A DNA stretch of 27,721 bases from JAAYFT01 sp041655755 (GCA_041655755.1 JBBAEY010000022.1:1-27721), one strand, 5' to 3'. Shown: positions 15,692-23,347, counted from the first letter of the stretch. The notes: generated by a model not told the origin, from the letters alone. Numbers and translations: made by a program.

Positions 15692-16538
15692 ATCCTATAT
15701 CCTCCCTCATCTTAAGTACAGCTTCCCTTGTATATTTGCTTATATTTCTAGGTCCGTCTTCGTATTTCTTGTAGGCTGTTATTATGCCTCTGGAAGAATT
15801 TACAATCCCTCCATTGCCCTCATTCAGATATAGTCCTACATCTTCGCCGCCTGCCCCTTGGGCACCATAGCCAGGTATTAGAAAGAACATATCCTTATAC
15901 CTTTCCCTTATTTCCAGGGCTTCCTCTGTATGGGTACCGCCTACCACTGCTCCAATGAGACTATAACCGGAACTACCCATATAGTTTTTGCCCATTTCTT
16001 CAAGTTTTTCTCCCACATGGTAGTATAGGCTTTGACCATCTACACTTAAGTATTCTATGTCCTTGGCACCTGGATTGGAGGTCCTCAATAGGACGAAGAT
16101 TCCCTTTTTTCCAGTGTCTAAGTACTTAAAGTATGGAGTAATGCTGTCATATCCCATATAGGGATTGAGTGTAATGAAGTCCACCTCAAAATCCCCCTCA
16201 AAATGGGCCTTGGCATACATCTCTGCCGTAGAAGATATATCTCCCCTCTTGACGTCCCCAATAGTCAGAACTCCAAGATGTCTCAGGTATTCTAGGCTCT
16301 TTTTGTAGGCTAATAAACCCTTGATACCGTATGCCTCATAAAATGCTATTTGCAGCTTGAAGATTGCGGCAATGTCCTCTGTACTATCTATTATTGTCTT
16401 GTTAAATTGAAATATTATTTCATCTAGATCCATATATTTTTCCTTCATCCAAGTTGGAATATAATCCAATTTTGTATCTAGACCTACACACACATTCCCT
16501 TTTTTTTGCACTTCATCGTACAATCTATCGATTATCAA
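15675..16538 (-). CDS. pyrF: Orotidine-5'-phosphate decarboxylase (type 2)
   Basis: This 287-residue enzyme decarboxylates OMP to UMP, the last step of the pathway. The catalytic D-K-x-x-D block is GDVKRGDI near residues 94-101, followed by FITLNPYMGYDSI. At about 290 residues it belongs to the longer PyrF class, not the 230-residue Bacillus class. The start is TTG, with a full AGGAGGTG site five bases upstream; no better ATG exists nearby. It lies 11 nt after pyrC. Confidence 0.95.
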   Translation of the reverse strand: MIIDRLYDEVQKKGNVCVGLDTKLDYIPTWMKEKYMDLDEIIFQFNKTIIDSTEDIAAIFKLQIAFYEAYGIKGLLAYKKSLEYLRHLGVLTIGDVKRGDISSTAEMYAKAHFEGDFEVDFITLNPYMGYDSITPYFKYLDTGKKGIFVLLRTSNPGAKDIEYLSVDGQSLYYHVGEKLEEMGKNYMGSSGYSLIGAVVGGTHTEEALEIRERYKDMFFLIPGYGAQGAGGEDVGLYLNEGNGGIVNSSRGIITAYKKYEDGPRNISKYTREAVLKMREDIGFEGRL

Positions 16539-16549
16539 TATAGCACCTC

Positions 16550-17737
16550 CTAATTTCCAAAGGGATATTTTATCTCCCCATTCTTTAGGGTCATTACAAC
16601 TTCGCCGTAAAATTTCATACCTTCAAAGGGGGTGTTTTTTCCCTTTGAGTAGAATTTTTCTCCTTCTACTAGTCTTTCTCTGCCCAGGTCCAGTAGAACT
16701 AAATCTGCCCTATAGCCCCTTTCAATTCTGCCCCTATTTACCTCCATTATCCTTGCCGGATTGGCAGACATGATCTTGGACAAGTCCATCAAGTTTATTT
16801 TTCCCGTCCTAACCAGTCTTGTATAGGCTACAGAAAAGGAAGTTTCCAAACCAGATAGGCCTGGTGCTCCATTTAGCTTATCTTCTTTTGTATGGGGGGC
16901 GTGGTCAGTAGCTATGGCGTCCACTGTCCCATCTATTATTCCCCCTATTATAGCGTCTACGTCCCTTTTTGTCCGAATAGGGGGATTGACCCTGTAGTCA
17001 TTGTCCCATAGGGATATGTGATGGGGGGTTACCTCACAGCTTATATTTGCCCCCTCTTTTTTTGCCCTTCTTATTTCTTCTATGACCTCTGCAGTGCTTA
17101 CATGGCATAGGTGGAGCCTTGCTCCAGTTACCTTTGAAAGGTAAATATCCCTAAAACTTATGATGTTTTCAGAAATCCTGTAATCTATGGGGGTCAGATC
17201 CTTGTCCTCTGCGTGGACCATGATAGTCAGACCCTTGTCCCTTGCCTTTAACATGGCATTGTACATGACGATATTTGATTGGATACCCACCCCGTCGTCT
17301 GAAATAAACTTTACCCTATCATCAAGACTATCTAGGTGTTCTAGGCTGGTCCCATCGAAGTCTTTAGTCACAGAAACTACCTGGTGAATATCTACTAAAT
17401 CCAGTTCCTCAGCCCTCCCAAGGACATAGTCTACTATATCCATAGACGAGCTAATGGGCCTGGTGTTTCCCATCAAATTCACCAGGGTATAGCCTCCCCT
17501 GAGGGCGGCCTGTCCTCCAGTGGATAAGTCCTCCTTGTGGGTATAGCCAGGCTCCCTAAAATGTACATGAAGGTCGACAAAGGAAGGCATGAGAACTAGA
17601 CCTTGCCCATTAATTTTCTCACAGCCATAATTCAGGCTCGGCCCATAATCCTCTATCTTCCCATCCCTTATATAGAGGTCACCTGTGAAATCCTTGCTTT
17701 CATCTACTATCCTTGCCCCTTTTATCATCAATTCCAT
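16550..17737 (-). CDS. pyrC: Dihydroorotase
   Basis: This amidohydrolase cyclises N-carbamoyl-aspartate to dihydroorotate. The metal-binding sequence DLHVHFREPG is in the first 70 residues, followed by MVHAED, LHLCHVSTAE and DAIATDHAPHTKEDK, all typical of class I dihydroorotases. The chosen start is the ATG at 17737 (395 residues, beginning MELMIKGARIV), which has GGGAGG six bases upstream and lies one base after the pyrI stop. The frame stays open 13 codons further into pyrI, but that extension has no ribosome-binding site. Confidence 0.95.
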   Translation of the reverse strand: MELMIKGARIVDESKDFTGDLYIRDGKIEDYGPSLNYGCEKINGQGLVLMPSFVDLHVHFREPGYTHKEDLSTGGQAALRGGYTLVNLMGNTRPISSSMDIVDYVLGRAEELDLVDIHQVVSVTKDFDGTSLEHLDSLDDRVKFISDDGVGIQSNIVMYNAMLKARDKGLTIMVHAEDKDLTPIDYRISENIISFRDIYLSKVTGARLHLCHVSTAEVIEEIRRAKKEGANISCEVTPHHISLWDNDYRVNPPIRTKRDVDAIIGGIIDGTVDAIATDHAPHTKEDKLNGAPGLSGLETSFSVAYTRLVRTGKINLMDLSKIMSANPARIMEVNRGRIERGYRADLVLLDLGRERLVEGEKFYSKGKNTPFEGMKFYGEVVMTLKNGEIKYPFGN

Positions 17738-17738
17738 T

Positions 17739-18167
17739 CTATCCCTCCCAAGAATAAATCTGATCGCAGTACTCACACTTATAGATACCCTTATCCTCGT
17801 CTATTAATACAAATTTATGGGTTATTCCCCTTTCTACTGAAGTGATACACCTTGGATTTTTACATTCTATTATGCTTTCTACCCTATCTGGAAGGGATAG
17901 GTTTATTTTTTCGCTTATCTTTTCATTCTCAATAATATTTACCGTAATATTGGGATCGATAAATCCCAACATAGCCAAATCAATGTCTAGCTCATTTTCA
18001 ATTTTTATTATATCCTTTCGCCCATATTTTTTACTGGTGGCATTCATTATGAGGGCTACTGTAAAATCGGCCTTGTCCAACTTTAGATATTCAAATATCA
18101 TTATGCCATATCCAGGTTTTATATGGTCTATTACTATTCCCTTTGTGATGCTATTTATATTTAACAT
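17739..18167 (-). CDS. pyrI: Aspartate carbamoyltransferase regulatory subunit
   Basis: This 142-residue protein is the allosteric nucleotide-binding partner of PyrB. The N-terminal two thirds form the effector domain (ITKGIVIDHIKPGYG, followed by VALIMNATSKKYGRKD), and the C-terminus carries the four zinc cysteines in two pairs (CKNPRC and CEYCDQIY). It starts directly after the pyrB stop with a GGGGGTG site. A separate PyrI means that the carbamoyltransferase is probably feedback-controlled by nucleotides, in addition to the transcriptional PyrR control seen in the leader. Confidence 0.96.
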   Translation of the reverse strand: MLNINSITKGIVIDHIKPGYGIMIFEYLKLDKADFTVALIMNATSKKYGRKDIIKIENELDIDLAMLGFIDPNITVNIIENEKISEKINLSLPDRVESIIECKNPRCITSVERGITHKFVLIDEDKGIYKCEYCDQIYSWEG

Positions 18168-19091
18168 CTATCTCACCCCCAAGAGTTTTGCTATTAGAGC
18201 CATTCTGACGAACATTCCATACCTTGTTTGCTTAAAGTACCAGGCCCTGGGGTCATTATCTATTTCCATGCTTATTTCATTAACCCGAGGAAGGGGATGT
18301 AGTATGGTCAAATCCTCCTTGGCTGTTTTTAATTTTGCCTTGTCCAATATATAGCTGTCTTTTAGTCTGATATAGTCAGCCTCATTGAAAAATCTTTCCT
18401 TTTGTACCCTGGTCATATAGAGTATATCCAATTGTTCCATGACATCTTCAAGTTTTTCAACCTCTACATAGTCAAGGGACTTTCTATCCAATATTTCCGC
18501 CTTAATGTATCTAGGTGTCTTTAGTTCATTGGGGGATATGAGTATAAATTTTATATTTTCATATCTAGATATTGCCTTGATTAGGGAATGGACAGTGCGT
18601 CCAAACTTCAGGTCCCCACAAAGCCCTATGGTTAAATCAGTCATCTTTCCCTTTGCCACCCTGATTGTCAAAAGATCTGTCAAGGTCTGTGTAGGGTGTT
18701 GATGTCCCCCATCTCCTGCATTTATTAGGGGTACATCTGAGTATTGGGAGCCGTATCTGGGTGCCCCTTCCTTTGGATGTCTCATGGCGATAATATCCGT
18801 ATAGGCTGCTACTGTCCTTATGGTATCTGGCAAATTCTCACCCTTGGATACTGAACTGGAATTGGGCTCAGAAAAACCAACTACCTCCCCACCTAATCTA
18901 AGCATTGCCGATTCAAAGCTTAGTCTGGTTCTGGTACTTGGTTCGAAAAATAAGGTCCCTAATAGTTTTCCATTGCAAACATTTGTAAAATCCTCTGGTT
19001 TTTTAATGATTTCTTCTGCCAAATCAAATATTTCATCTAATTCTTCAACTGAAAAGTCCTGTGGATCGATTAAATGCTTTCCTTTTAACAT
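18168..19091 (-). CDS. pyrB: Aspartate carbamoyltransferase catalytic subunit
   Basis: This enzyme forms N-carbamoyl-aspartate from carbamoyl phosphate and aspartate. It shows the carbamoyl-phosphate motif FEPSTRTRLSFE near residues 40-51, then GDGGHQHPTQTLTDL and HPLPRVNEI near residue 265. The start chosen is the ATG at 19091 (MLKGKHLIDPQDFS, 307 residues), with AAAGGAGG seven bases upstream. The open frame reaches 11 codons further but would place that ribosome-binding site inside the coding sequence. It is the first gene of the operon, directly behind the PyrR attenuator. Confidence 0.95.
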   Translation of the reverse strand: MLKGKHLIDPQDFSVEELDEIFDLAEEIIKKPEDFTNVCNGKLLGTLFFEPSTRTRLSFESAMLRLGGEVVGFSEPNSSSVSKGENLPDTIRTVAAYTDIIAMRHPKEGAPRYGSQYSDVPLINAGDGGHQHPTQTLTDLLTIRVAKGKMTDLTIGLCGDLKFGRTVHSLIKAISRYENIKFILISPNELKTPRYIKAEILDRKSLDYVEVEKLEDVMEQLDILYMTRVQKERFFNEADYIRLKDSYILDKAKLKTAKEDLTILHPLPRVNEISMEIDNDPRAWYFKQTRYGMFVRMALIAKLLGVR

Positions 19092-19136
19092 TTTAAAACC
19101 TCCTTTAGCATTATTGCCCTTCAAGGATTACGCTTT

Positions 19137-19212
19137 AAAAAAGCCTTCTGTAGGAAGGCATAAAAATACAAAGATATTTATCTGTAATCCCTTCCTAATC
19201 TCTCTGGATTAG
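19137..19212 (-). promoter_or_regulatory. PyrR-dependent transcription attenuator of the pyr operon
   Basis: Three exclusive RNA structures can be drawn on the minus strand. First is a PyrR-binding hairpin at 19195-19212: stem CTAAT/ATTAG around the loop CCAGAGAG, matching the known PyrR consensus. Second is an antiterminator pairing TAGGAAGG (19190-19197) with CCTTCCTA (19151-19158), an 8-bp perfect match. Third is an intrinsic terminator, GCCTTC/GAAGGC with a 5-nt loop followed by six T (19137-19159). The antiterminator uses the 3' arm of the binding hairpin and the 5' arm of the terminator, so PyrR bound to UMP should favour termination. No pyrR is present in the window. Confidence 0.9.
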
Positions 19213-19234
19213 ATTAAAGGTATTTATTTTATAT

Positions 19235-19263
19235 AGAATACCATAGAAAAAATGAAAAGTCTA
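19235..19263 (-). promoter_or_regulatory. Candidate promoter of the pyr operon
   Basis: On the minus strand TAGACT (19258-19263), a 17-nt spacer and TATTCT (19235-19240) each match 4 of 6 sigma-A consensus bases. Position supports it: transcription would begin around 19228, just ahead of the PyrR hairpin, as attenuation requires. Confidence 0.5.
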
Positions 19264-19285
19264 TGGATTTTTTTCATATTTTTAG

Positions 19286-19330
19286 AAAATTTTAGGGATT
19301 CTAAGTTTATAATAGAATCCCTAAAATTTT
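19286..19330 (-). terminator. Strong terminator after the CotF-like gene pair
   Basis: A perfect 18-bp inverted repeat (19286-19303 with 19313-19330) has a 9-nt loop and begins two bases after the coat gene's stop. The 3' arm ends in AAAATTTT on the transcribed strand. It separates the coat operon from the pyr promoter just downstream. Confidence 0.85.
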
Positions 19331-19332
19331 AT

Positions 19333-19620
19333 CTATGAACTAAGGTTATTTGATTTAGAGTTTGCAGAGTTTACAGCAGACGATAAAGCAGTCTTAATCG
19401 AGTTTATATCATTTGTGCTGGCAGCCGGTGCAGGTGTATAGTAGCCTTTTTGCTCAGCCATTTGAAATAATTGATATTGCATTTGCTCCGCCTCGTCCCT
19501 AAGAGTCTGTAGGGTCGACCTTAACTGTTGATTTGAGCATTCTTGTATTGCTGTCGTATATGAATTGATACTGGCCTTGGTACCCACCAATAGATCATTA
19601 ACTATATCTCTCTCTTGCAT
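19333..19620 (-). CDS. CotF-like spore coat protein
   Basis: This 95-residue protein is helical and rich in Gln, Ser, Asn and Ala. It opens ERDIVNDLLVGTKASINSYT, which resembles the CotF-family helix (D-x-L-x-x-x-K), and is followed by QLRSTLQTLRDEAEQMQYQLFQMAEQKGYY, the usual ending of the four-helix-like CotF core with its tyrosine-rich close. A low-complexity Ser/Asn tail follows (residues 68-95). CotF proteins are assembled into the spore coat and made late in the mother cell. The GGAGGG site is good and the partner gene lies 11 nt upstream. It supports the view that the organism forms endospores. Confidence 0.8.
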   Translation of the reverse strand: MQERDIVNDLLVGTKASINSYTTAIQECSNQQLRSTLQTLRDEAEQMQYQLFQMAEQKGYYTPAPAASTNDINSIKTALSSAVNSANSKSNNLSS

Positions 19621-19631
19621 TTTTTACCCTC

Positions 19632-19838
19632 CTATAATGAGTTGATTAGATTTGTAGCAGTAGTCTTAGCATCTGTACAAGATTGCTGAAGCATCTGCTT
19701 TAGCTGTGGCTCCTGTACCTGTGTTTCATACATGCAAAATTTATTGCTCATGGTCAAGTGTCCAAGTGCTATCTCCTTAACGCTATTTAGCTCCTGTTGA
19801 GTTACATTACTTAAGTTTAATGTGTTCTTTAAGGCCAT
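19632..19838 (-). CDS. Small CotF-like spore coat protein
   Basis: This 68-residue helical protein has the sequence pattern TQQELNSVKEIALGHLTMSNKFCMYETQVQEPQLKQML, resembling the N-terminal and middle helices of CotF/spore-coat ferritin-like proteins. It probably forms a pair with the following CotF-like gene. Two cysteines (C35 and C54) could allow cross-linking in the coat, which is inference. The ATG has an AAAGGAG site that overlaps one arm of a 12-bp inverted repeat (see 19848-19930). It is the first gene of a two-gene operon. Confidence 0.7.
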   Translation of the reverse strand: MALKNTLNLSNVTQQELNSVKEIALGHLTMSNKFCMYETQVQEPQLKQMLQQSCTDAKTTATNLINSL

Positions 19839-19847
19839 AATGACTCT

Positions 19848-19930
19848 CCTTTCAGTTTTTTTGTTTCTTTATTTATTGTCTACTAATTGCATGTTTTTAT
19901 CCTTGCTAAAAATTGTTTAAAACTGAAAGG
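19848..19930. repeat. 12-bp inverted repeat flanking the coat gene leader
   Basis: CCTTTCAGTTTT (19848-19859) and its exact complement AAAACTGAAAGG (19919-19930) lie 59 nt apart in the 104-nt gap before the coat genes. The near arm includes the ribosome-binding site. A candidate mother-cell -10 element, CATGCAAT (19886-19893, minus strand), sits between the arms. The gap contains no gene. Confidence 0.6.
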
Positions 19931-19942
19931 AATTTTTAAAAC

Positions 19943-21148
19943 TTAAAATAAAAGAAATATCGCATAACTATAGATAGTGCTGATAATTACAAATGAAATC
20001 AAAATTGGCATTGTACTCATTACTAAATCTATGAAGGAAACGCCAAAATCCTCCGTTACAATGGCCAAACATATGTGAGTAGGTGATATTTGGGAAGCTA
20101 TATAGCTCATGGACATAAGCAAGATAAGTAAGGCCAAGCCTCCATAGGGTATGGTGGCAAAGGCAAGGGGTATGGCTATGGCTACCATGGCTTGGGAACC
20201 AGCCACAATTGTGCCAAACAAAAAAATCAAGGCGAAGATAAAAGCAGGGTGTATTGGCAATGCAGCAAAATAAACAGGTAAATTTTCAATAATTCCCGTA
20301 TAGGCTATTACTCCCTTAAACATCATTATGACAATTGTGCTTAGGGCGAGCTTTGTGTCAAATGCAGTCACAAACATAGGCTTGATTTCCTGCCATTTAA
20401 ACCTATTTAAAAATATGGATAGTATTGCAACAGGTATTACAGCTAGGTAAACCTGTATATTAAAAATCAAGATTATAATGGTTGTCAATGCAATGGACCA
20501 AAGGCTAATAAAGATATTTATAATATCTTGCTTTTTATTTTTAGACTCTGGTAAGCCGGTCTCCTTTGGTATCTTACGCACATAGAATATATATCCTAAA
20601 ATAAATAATACAAAAACCAATGGAATCATTCCCAACACAAAATAGGTCATATTTATACCTGATAAATTTACTGCCAATAAAATCTGAGCATAGGTGGGCA
20701 TAAAGCTTTCTGAAATATGTCTATAATAAGTGGTTATAAATGCTTTCTCCTTGGTAGTTACATAATCTTCTCCAGCTTTGTCCACAATTGGTCCTGCTAT
20801 TAGGACTGCACCAGGTGAAGGTAGCATACCTATGACGAATGGTGCTACCATGGCATTAATTCTTCTGCTATTAAATAGATTGCTTAAAGACTTTTCCGCC
20901 AATATCAGATGATTCCTATCCTCTAGCAGCCTTTGCAGAAATGTTATGGTGTAAAAGGCCAAAATCAAATAAAGGGTGTCCAGGCTGACAGCAGAAATAT
21001 ACATAGCTTTTATTCCATCTATTATATTGACCCTATATAAAATTATGGTAGCCAATATTCCACTAGCAATGGAAACATACAATGGCCTCCTAAGACCCAT
21101 AACCACCATAATAACTATAAAGACTAAAAGCAATTTCAGAGCTTCCAT
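19943..21148 (-). CDS. DUF401 family membrane transporter
   Basis: This polytopic protein of about 401 residues has roughly 10-11 transmembrane helices. The sequence has the DUF401 pattern: an N-terminal VMGLRRPLYVSIASGI, a VAPFVIGMLPSPGAVLIAGPIVD re-entrant-like segment near residue 105, and a second ISPTHICLAIVTEDFG segment near 360. The family belongs to the ion-transporter superfamily that includes anion and gluconate permeases; no substrate is known. The start chosen is the ATG at 21148, which has GGGGG at good spacing; a TTG two codons earlier is too close to that site. It is a single gene with its own extended -10 promoter. Confidence 0.85.
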   Translation of the reverse strand: MEALKLLLVFIVIMVVMGLRRPLYVSIASGILATIILYRVNIIDGIKAMYISAVSLDTLYLILAFYTITFLQRLLEDRNHLILAEKSLSNLFNSRRINAMVAPFVIGMLPSPGAVLIAGPIVDKAGEDYVTTKEKAFITTYYRHISESFMPTYAQILLAVNLSGINMTYFVLGMIPLVFVLFILGYIFYVRKIPKETGLPESKNKKQDIINIFISLWSIALTTIIILIFNIQVYLAVIPVAILSIFLNRFKWQEIKPMFVTAFDTKLALSTIVIMMFKGVIAYTGIIENLPVYFAALPIHPAFIFALIFLFGTIVAGSQAMVAIAIPLAFATIPYGGLALLILLMSMSYIASQISPTHICLAIVTEDFGVSFIDLVMSTMPILISFVIISTIYSYAIFLLF

Positions 21149-21176
21149 ACTCAATCCCCCATTCTAGCTTTTTTAT

Positions 21177-21185
21177 ATTATACCA
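21177..21185 (-). promoter_or_regulatory. Extended -10 promoter of the DUF401 gene
   Basis: On the minus strand TGG-TATAAT (21177-21185) combines a perfect -10 with the TGn extension, about 28 nt before the start codon. The -35 region (TTTCAA at 17-nt spacing) is weak, as is common for extended -10 promoters. Confidence 0.55.
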
Positions 21186-21217
21186 TGTAGGGGTAAGTAT
21201 TGAAAACTCTGTAAGCT

Positions 21218-22873
21218 TTATATCCTATCTATATTGGTAATTGCAGCCGTAATTGGGGGGACAACTTGTTTTTTTCTAGATAGGACCCCAGGGGCATAAA
21301 ATGAATTATTGTCTAGGCTTTCACCAAATGCCTCAGCAACGATTTCCCTGTGTTCTCCCACTACCACCATTTCCGATGCCTCATTAAATATATCTGTCAA
21401 CATCAATATGAACAGGGAATAACCCTGTTCCCTTCTCTTATCCTCCATGGCTATTATGAGGTCAGATTTCATATCCCTTAGACTGTCTGGATCCATGGTG
21501 TTTACCTGTGCAATGCCTATTTTCTCATCATCAATGTTAAATACTTTTAGGTCCTGATTCAGCAATTCCTGGGGTGTTTTCCCCGTAAGAGATGTCCCAG
21601 CCTTAAACATCTCCATGGCAAATTCCTCTATATTCAAGTCTGCTATCCTAGCTAGCCTCTCTAGCATTATCTTGTCTGTATTGGTAGATGTAGGGGACTT
21701 AAATAATAGGGTATCCGAGATTATGGCGGCTGCCAATATGCCCGCTATCTTCTTAGAGGGCCTTCTACCGTTTTCAAACATTATTGATGCAATTATGGTG
21801 GAGGTGCTGCCTACAGGTTCATTTCTAAAATATATGGGGTTGCCCGTGAATACATCTGCTACCCTGTGGTGATCTATGATTTCTAAAATATCGCATTCCT
21901 CTAATCCATCTATGGATTGGCTTCTCTCATTGTGATCCACAAGAATTACCTTCTTTTTCATACTTGAAATCAAGTGGTATCTAGATATTAGTCCAACAAC
22001 CTTGTTGTTATTATCGTCGTCAATCACTGGGTAAGACCTATACCTAGTTTGAGACATTTTATCCTTGACATTGTCAACTAAATCGTCTAATGCAAACATA
22101 ACTAGATTTTCCTTGGTCATTACATGATTTATTGGCATGGATTGGGTTATAAGCCTAGATGTGGTAAAGGTATCATGGGGTGTCAAAATCAGGGTAATGT
22201 TCCTTTCCCTGGCCAATTCTATAATATCTTCATCTAAACTCGCATTTCCTGTTACAACCATCAGGGATATCTTGCTGTTAATGGCAATCTCCTGTACATC
22301 CCTCCTGTCCCCGCAAATCGCTATATCATTTTCCTCTATATATTTCACCACAGATTTTGGCTCCATTGCCAAGACCAAGATCTTTCCAGTAAAAGGCCTG
22401 ACCTTTTTCGGTATTACAACTGCCTTAGCCGACAAGGTGTCAACTATATTGTCTATGGTGGAACCGGACTTACCTAGGATACCATTGTCCCACACATCTA
22501 TATAGGAGCTGATTATATCTGATATGGTGGTGACTCCTATTAGCTGCTCGCTTTCGTCCACAACTGGAAGGCTGTTCAAATTGTTTCTTTTCATCAATTC
22601 CAGACCCATTCTAAGGGATATATCTGGGCTTACAGGAGCAACCTTGTCAAAGTTTAAGTCCTCAACACTAAGCCTAACTGTCTCCAGAAGCATGGGAGAC
22701 TCAACTCCAAAATACTCAAGTATAAACTTCGTTTCCCTATTCATCCTCCCTAGCCTTACGGGAATGGCGTTGACATCTCCATTGCCATTTTTATACTCTG
22801 CATAGGCAAGGGCAGAGCAAATGGAATCCGAGTCGGGATTCTTGTGGCCCACTATATATACTGTTTCCTTCAT
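21218..22873 (-). CDS. CBS/DRTGG-domain manganese-dependent inorganic pyrophosphatase (family II)
   Basis: This 551-residue enzyme splits pyrophosphate. The N-terminal DHH part has GHKNPDSDS with H10, D14 and D16. It is then interrupted by a regulatory insert: CBS1 at about 75-125, a DRTGG domain at about 130-245, and CBS2 at about 246-305. The DHH domain resumes with VDHNE (D313, H314) and EIIDHHRVAD (D334-H336), and the DHHA2 domain ends with the substrate-binding LSRKKQ motif near residue 535. In characterised clostridial homologs the insert binds AMP/ADP (inhibitors) and diadenosine polyphosphates (activators). It lies 22 nt after the glutaredoxin-like selenoprotein gene, so the two are probably co-transcribed. 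Confidence 0.95.
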   Translation of the reverse strand: MKETVYIVGHKNPDSDSICSALAYAEYKNGNGDVNAIPVRLGRMNRETKFILEYFGVESPMLLETVRLSVEDLNFDKVAPVSPDISLRMGLELMKRNNLNSLPVVDESEQLIGVTTISDIISSYIDVWDNGILGKSGSTIDNIVDTLSAKAVVIPKKVRPFTGKILVLAMEPKSVVKYIEENDIAICGDRRDVQEIAINSKISLMVVTGNASLDEDIIELARERNITLILTPHDTFTTSRLITQSMPINHVMTKENLVMFALDDLVDNVKDKMSQTRYRSYPVIDDDNNNKVVGLISRYHLISSMKKKVILVDHNERSQSIDGLEECDILEIIDHHRVADVFTGNPIYFRNEPVGSTSTIIASIMFENGRRPSKKIAGILAAAIISDTLLFKSPTSTNTDKIMLERLARIADLNIEEFAMEMFKAGTSLTGKTPQELLNQDLKVFNIDDEKIGIAQVNTMDPDSLRDMKSDLIIAMEDKRREQGYSLFILMLTDIFNEASEMVVVGEHREIVAEAFGESLDNNSFYAPGVLSRKKQVVPPITAAITNIDRI

Positions 22874-22895
22874 TTTATTTATCCCCCATTTTAAG

Positions 22896-23159
22896 CTATA
22901 CTTTTAATTCATTGTAATCAAATAGAATCTCTTCCCCATTATTTACAACAATACAGGGCAGCCCAATGTTTCCCTTCTCCTTAATCTTCTGAAATTCAGG
23001 CCTATTGTCCCTATATTTTAAAAATCTTTTTAAATTTCCCATACTTTCAGTGACGTCTATGTACGCGTACTTAACATTCTTATTTGAAAGATACTCTTTC
23101 GCTGGATTACAGTCTGGTCAAAGCTTGCTTCCAAATACAACTATCTTCTTCACTTGCAT
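22896..23159 (-). CDS. Glutaredoxin-like selenoprotein (UxxC), with an in-frame TGA read as selenocysteine
   Basis: Reading through one TGA (23118-23120) gives an 87-residue thioredoxin-fold protein. It opens MQVKKIVVFGSKL, then U14-P-D-C17, so the TGA sits exactly at the first position of the CxxC redox motif. Later parts fit the clostridial glutaredoxin-like family: YAYIDVTESMGNLKRFLKYR, DNRPEF, and the cis-proline segment GNIGLPCIVVNNG near 63-75. A hairpin suited to a bacterial SECIS follows the TGA. The ATG at 23159 is only two bases from GAGGAG, whereas the GTG at 23153 has eight-base spacing and gives a family-like MKKIVVFGS start. The gene precedes a pyrophosphatase and has its own promoter. 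A nonsense pseudogene is less likely, since the rest of the frame is intact. Confidence 0.85.
23086..23120 (-). promoter_or_regulatory. Candidate bacterial SECIS element with its UGA
   Basis: After the TGA (23118-23120, minus strand) come 17 nt, then GAAAGA-GTA-TCTTTC (23086-23100), a perfect 6-bp stem with a GUA loop. The loop starts 23 nt after the UGA and has G in first position, in keeping with the known bacterial SECIS rules (a loop 16-37 nt downstream, with G in the first two loop bases). Confidence 0.7.
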
Positions 23160-23197
23160 CTCTCCTCGTCTAGTCATTTATCTATGTTGTGAACCAC

Positions 23198-23226
23198 ATT
23201 ATACCTTAAATCCGAATTTTTTTAAA
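23198..23226 (-). promoter_or_regulatory. Promoter of the selenoprotein-pyrophosphatase operon
   Basis: On the minus strand TTTAAA (23221-23226), a 17-nt spacer and a perfect TATAAT (23198-23203) lie about 40 nt before the start codon. Confidence 0.6.
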
Positions 23227-23347
23227 GCCTATATTCCTGAATTTGTATAATACACTCACCCCTAGGGAAGAACCCCATGACGATGGAAGTTATACCGGTG
23301 GGAAAATCAATATCAAGGCAAGATAGGGTAAAGGTGCTTTCTCATAT

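Noticed and set aside
17842..18354. A 170-codon plus-strand frame opposite pyrI and pyrB
   Set aside because: It spans the junction of two well-recognised minus-strand genes; its hydrophobic look comes from the complementary codon pattern.
22896..23159. Reading the in-frame TGA as a nonsense mutation in a pseudogene
   Set aside because: The stop replaces precisely the first redox cysteine, there is no other lesion, the ribosome site and promoter are intact and a SECIS-like hairpin follows. It stays possible until Sec genes are confirmed.
23005..23250. An 81-codon plus-strand frame over the selenoprotein gene
   Set aside because: It is antisense to the glutaredoxin-like protein, has no ribosome-binding site and no family features.
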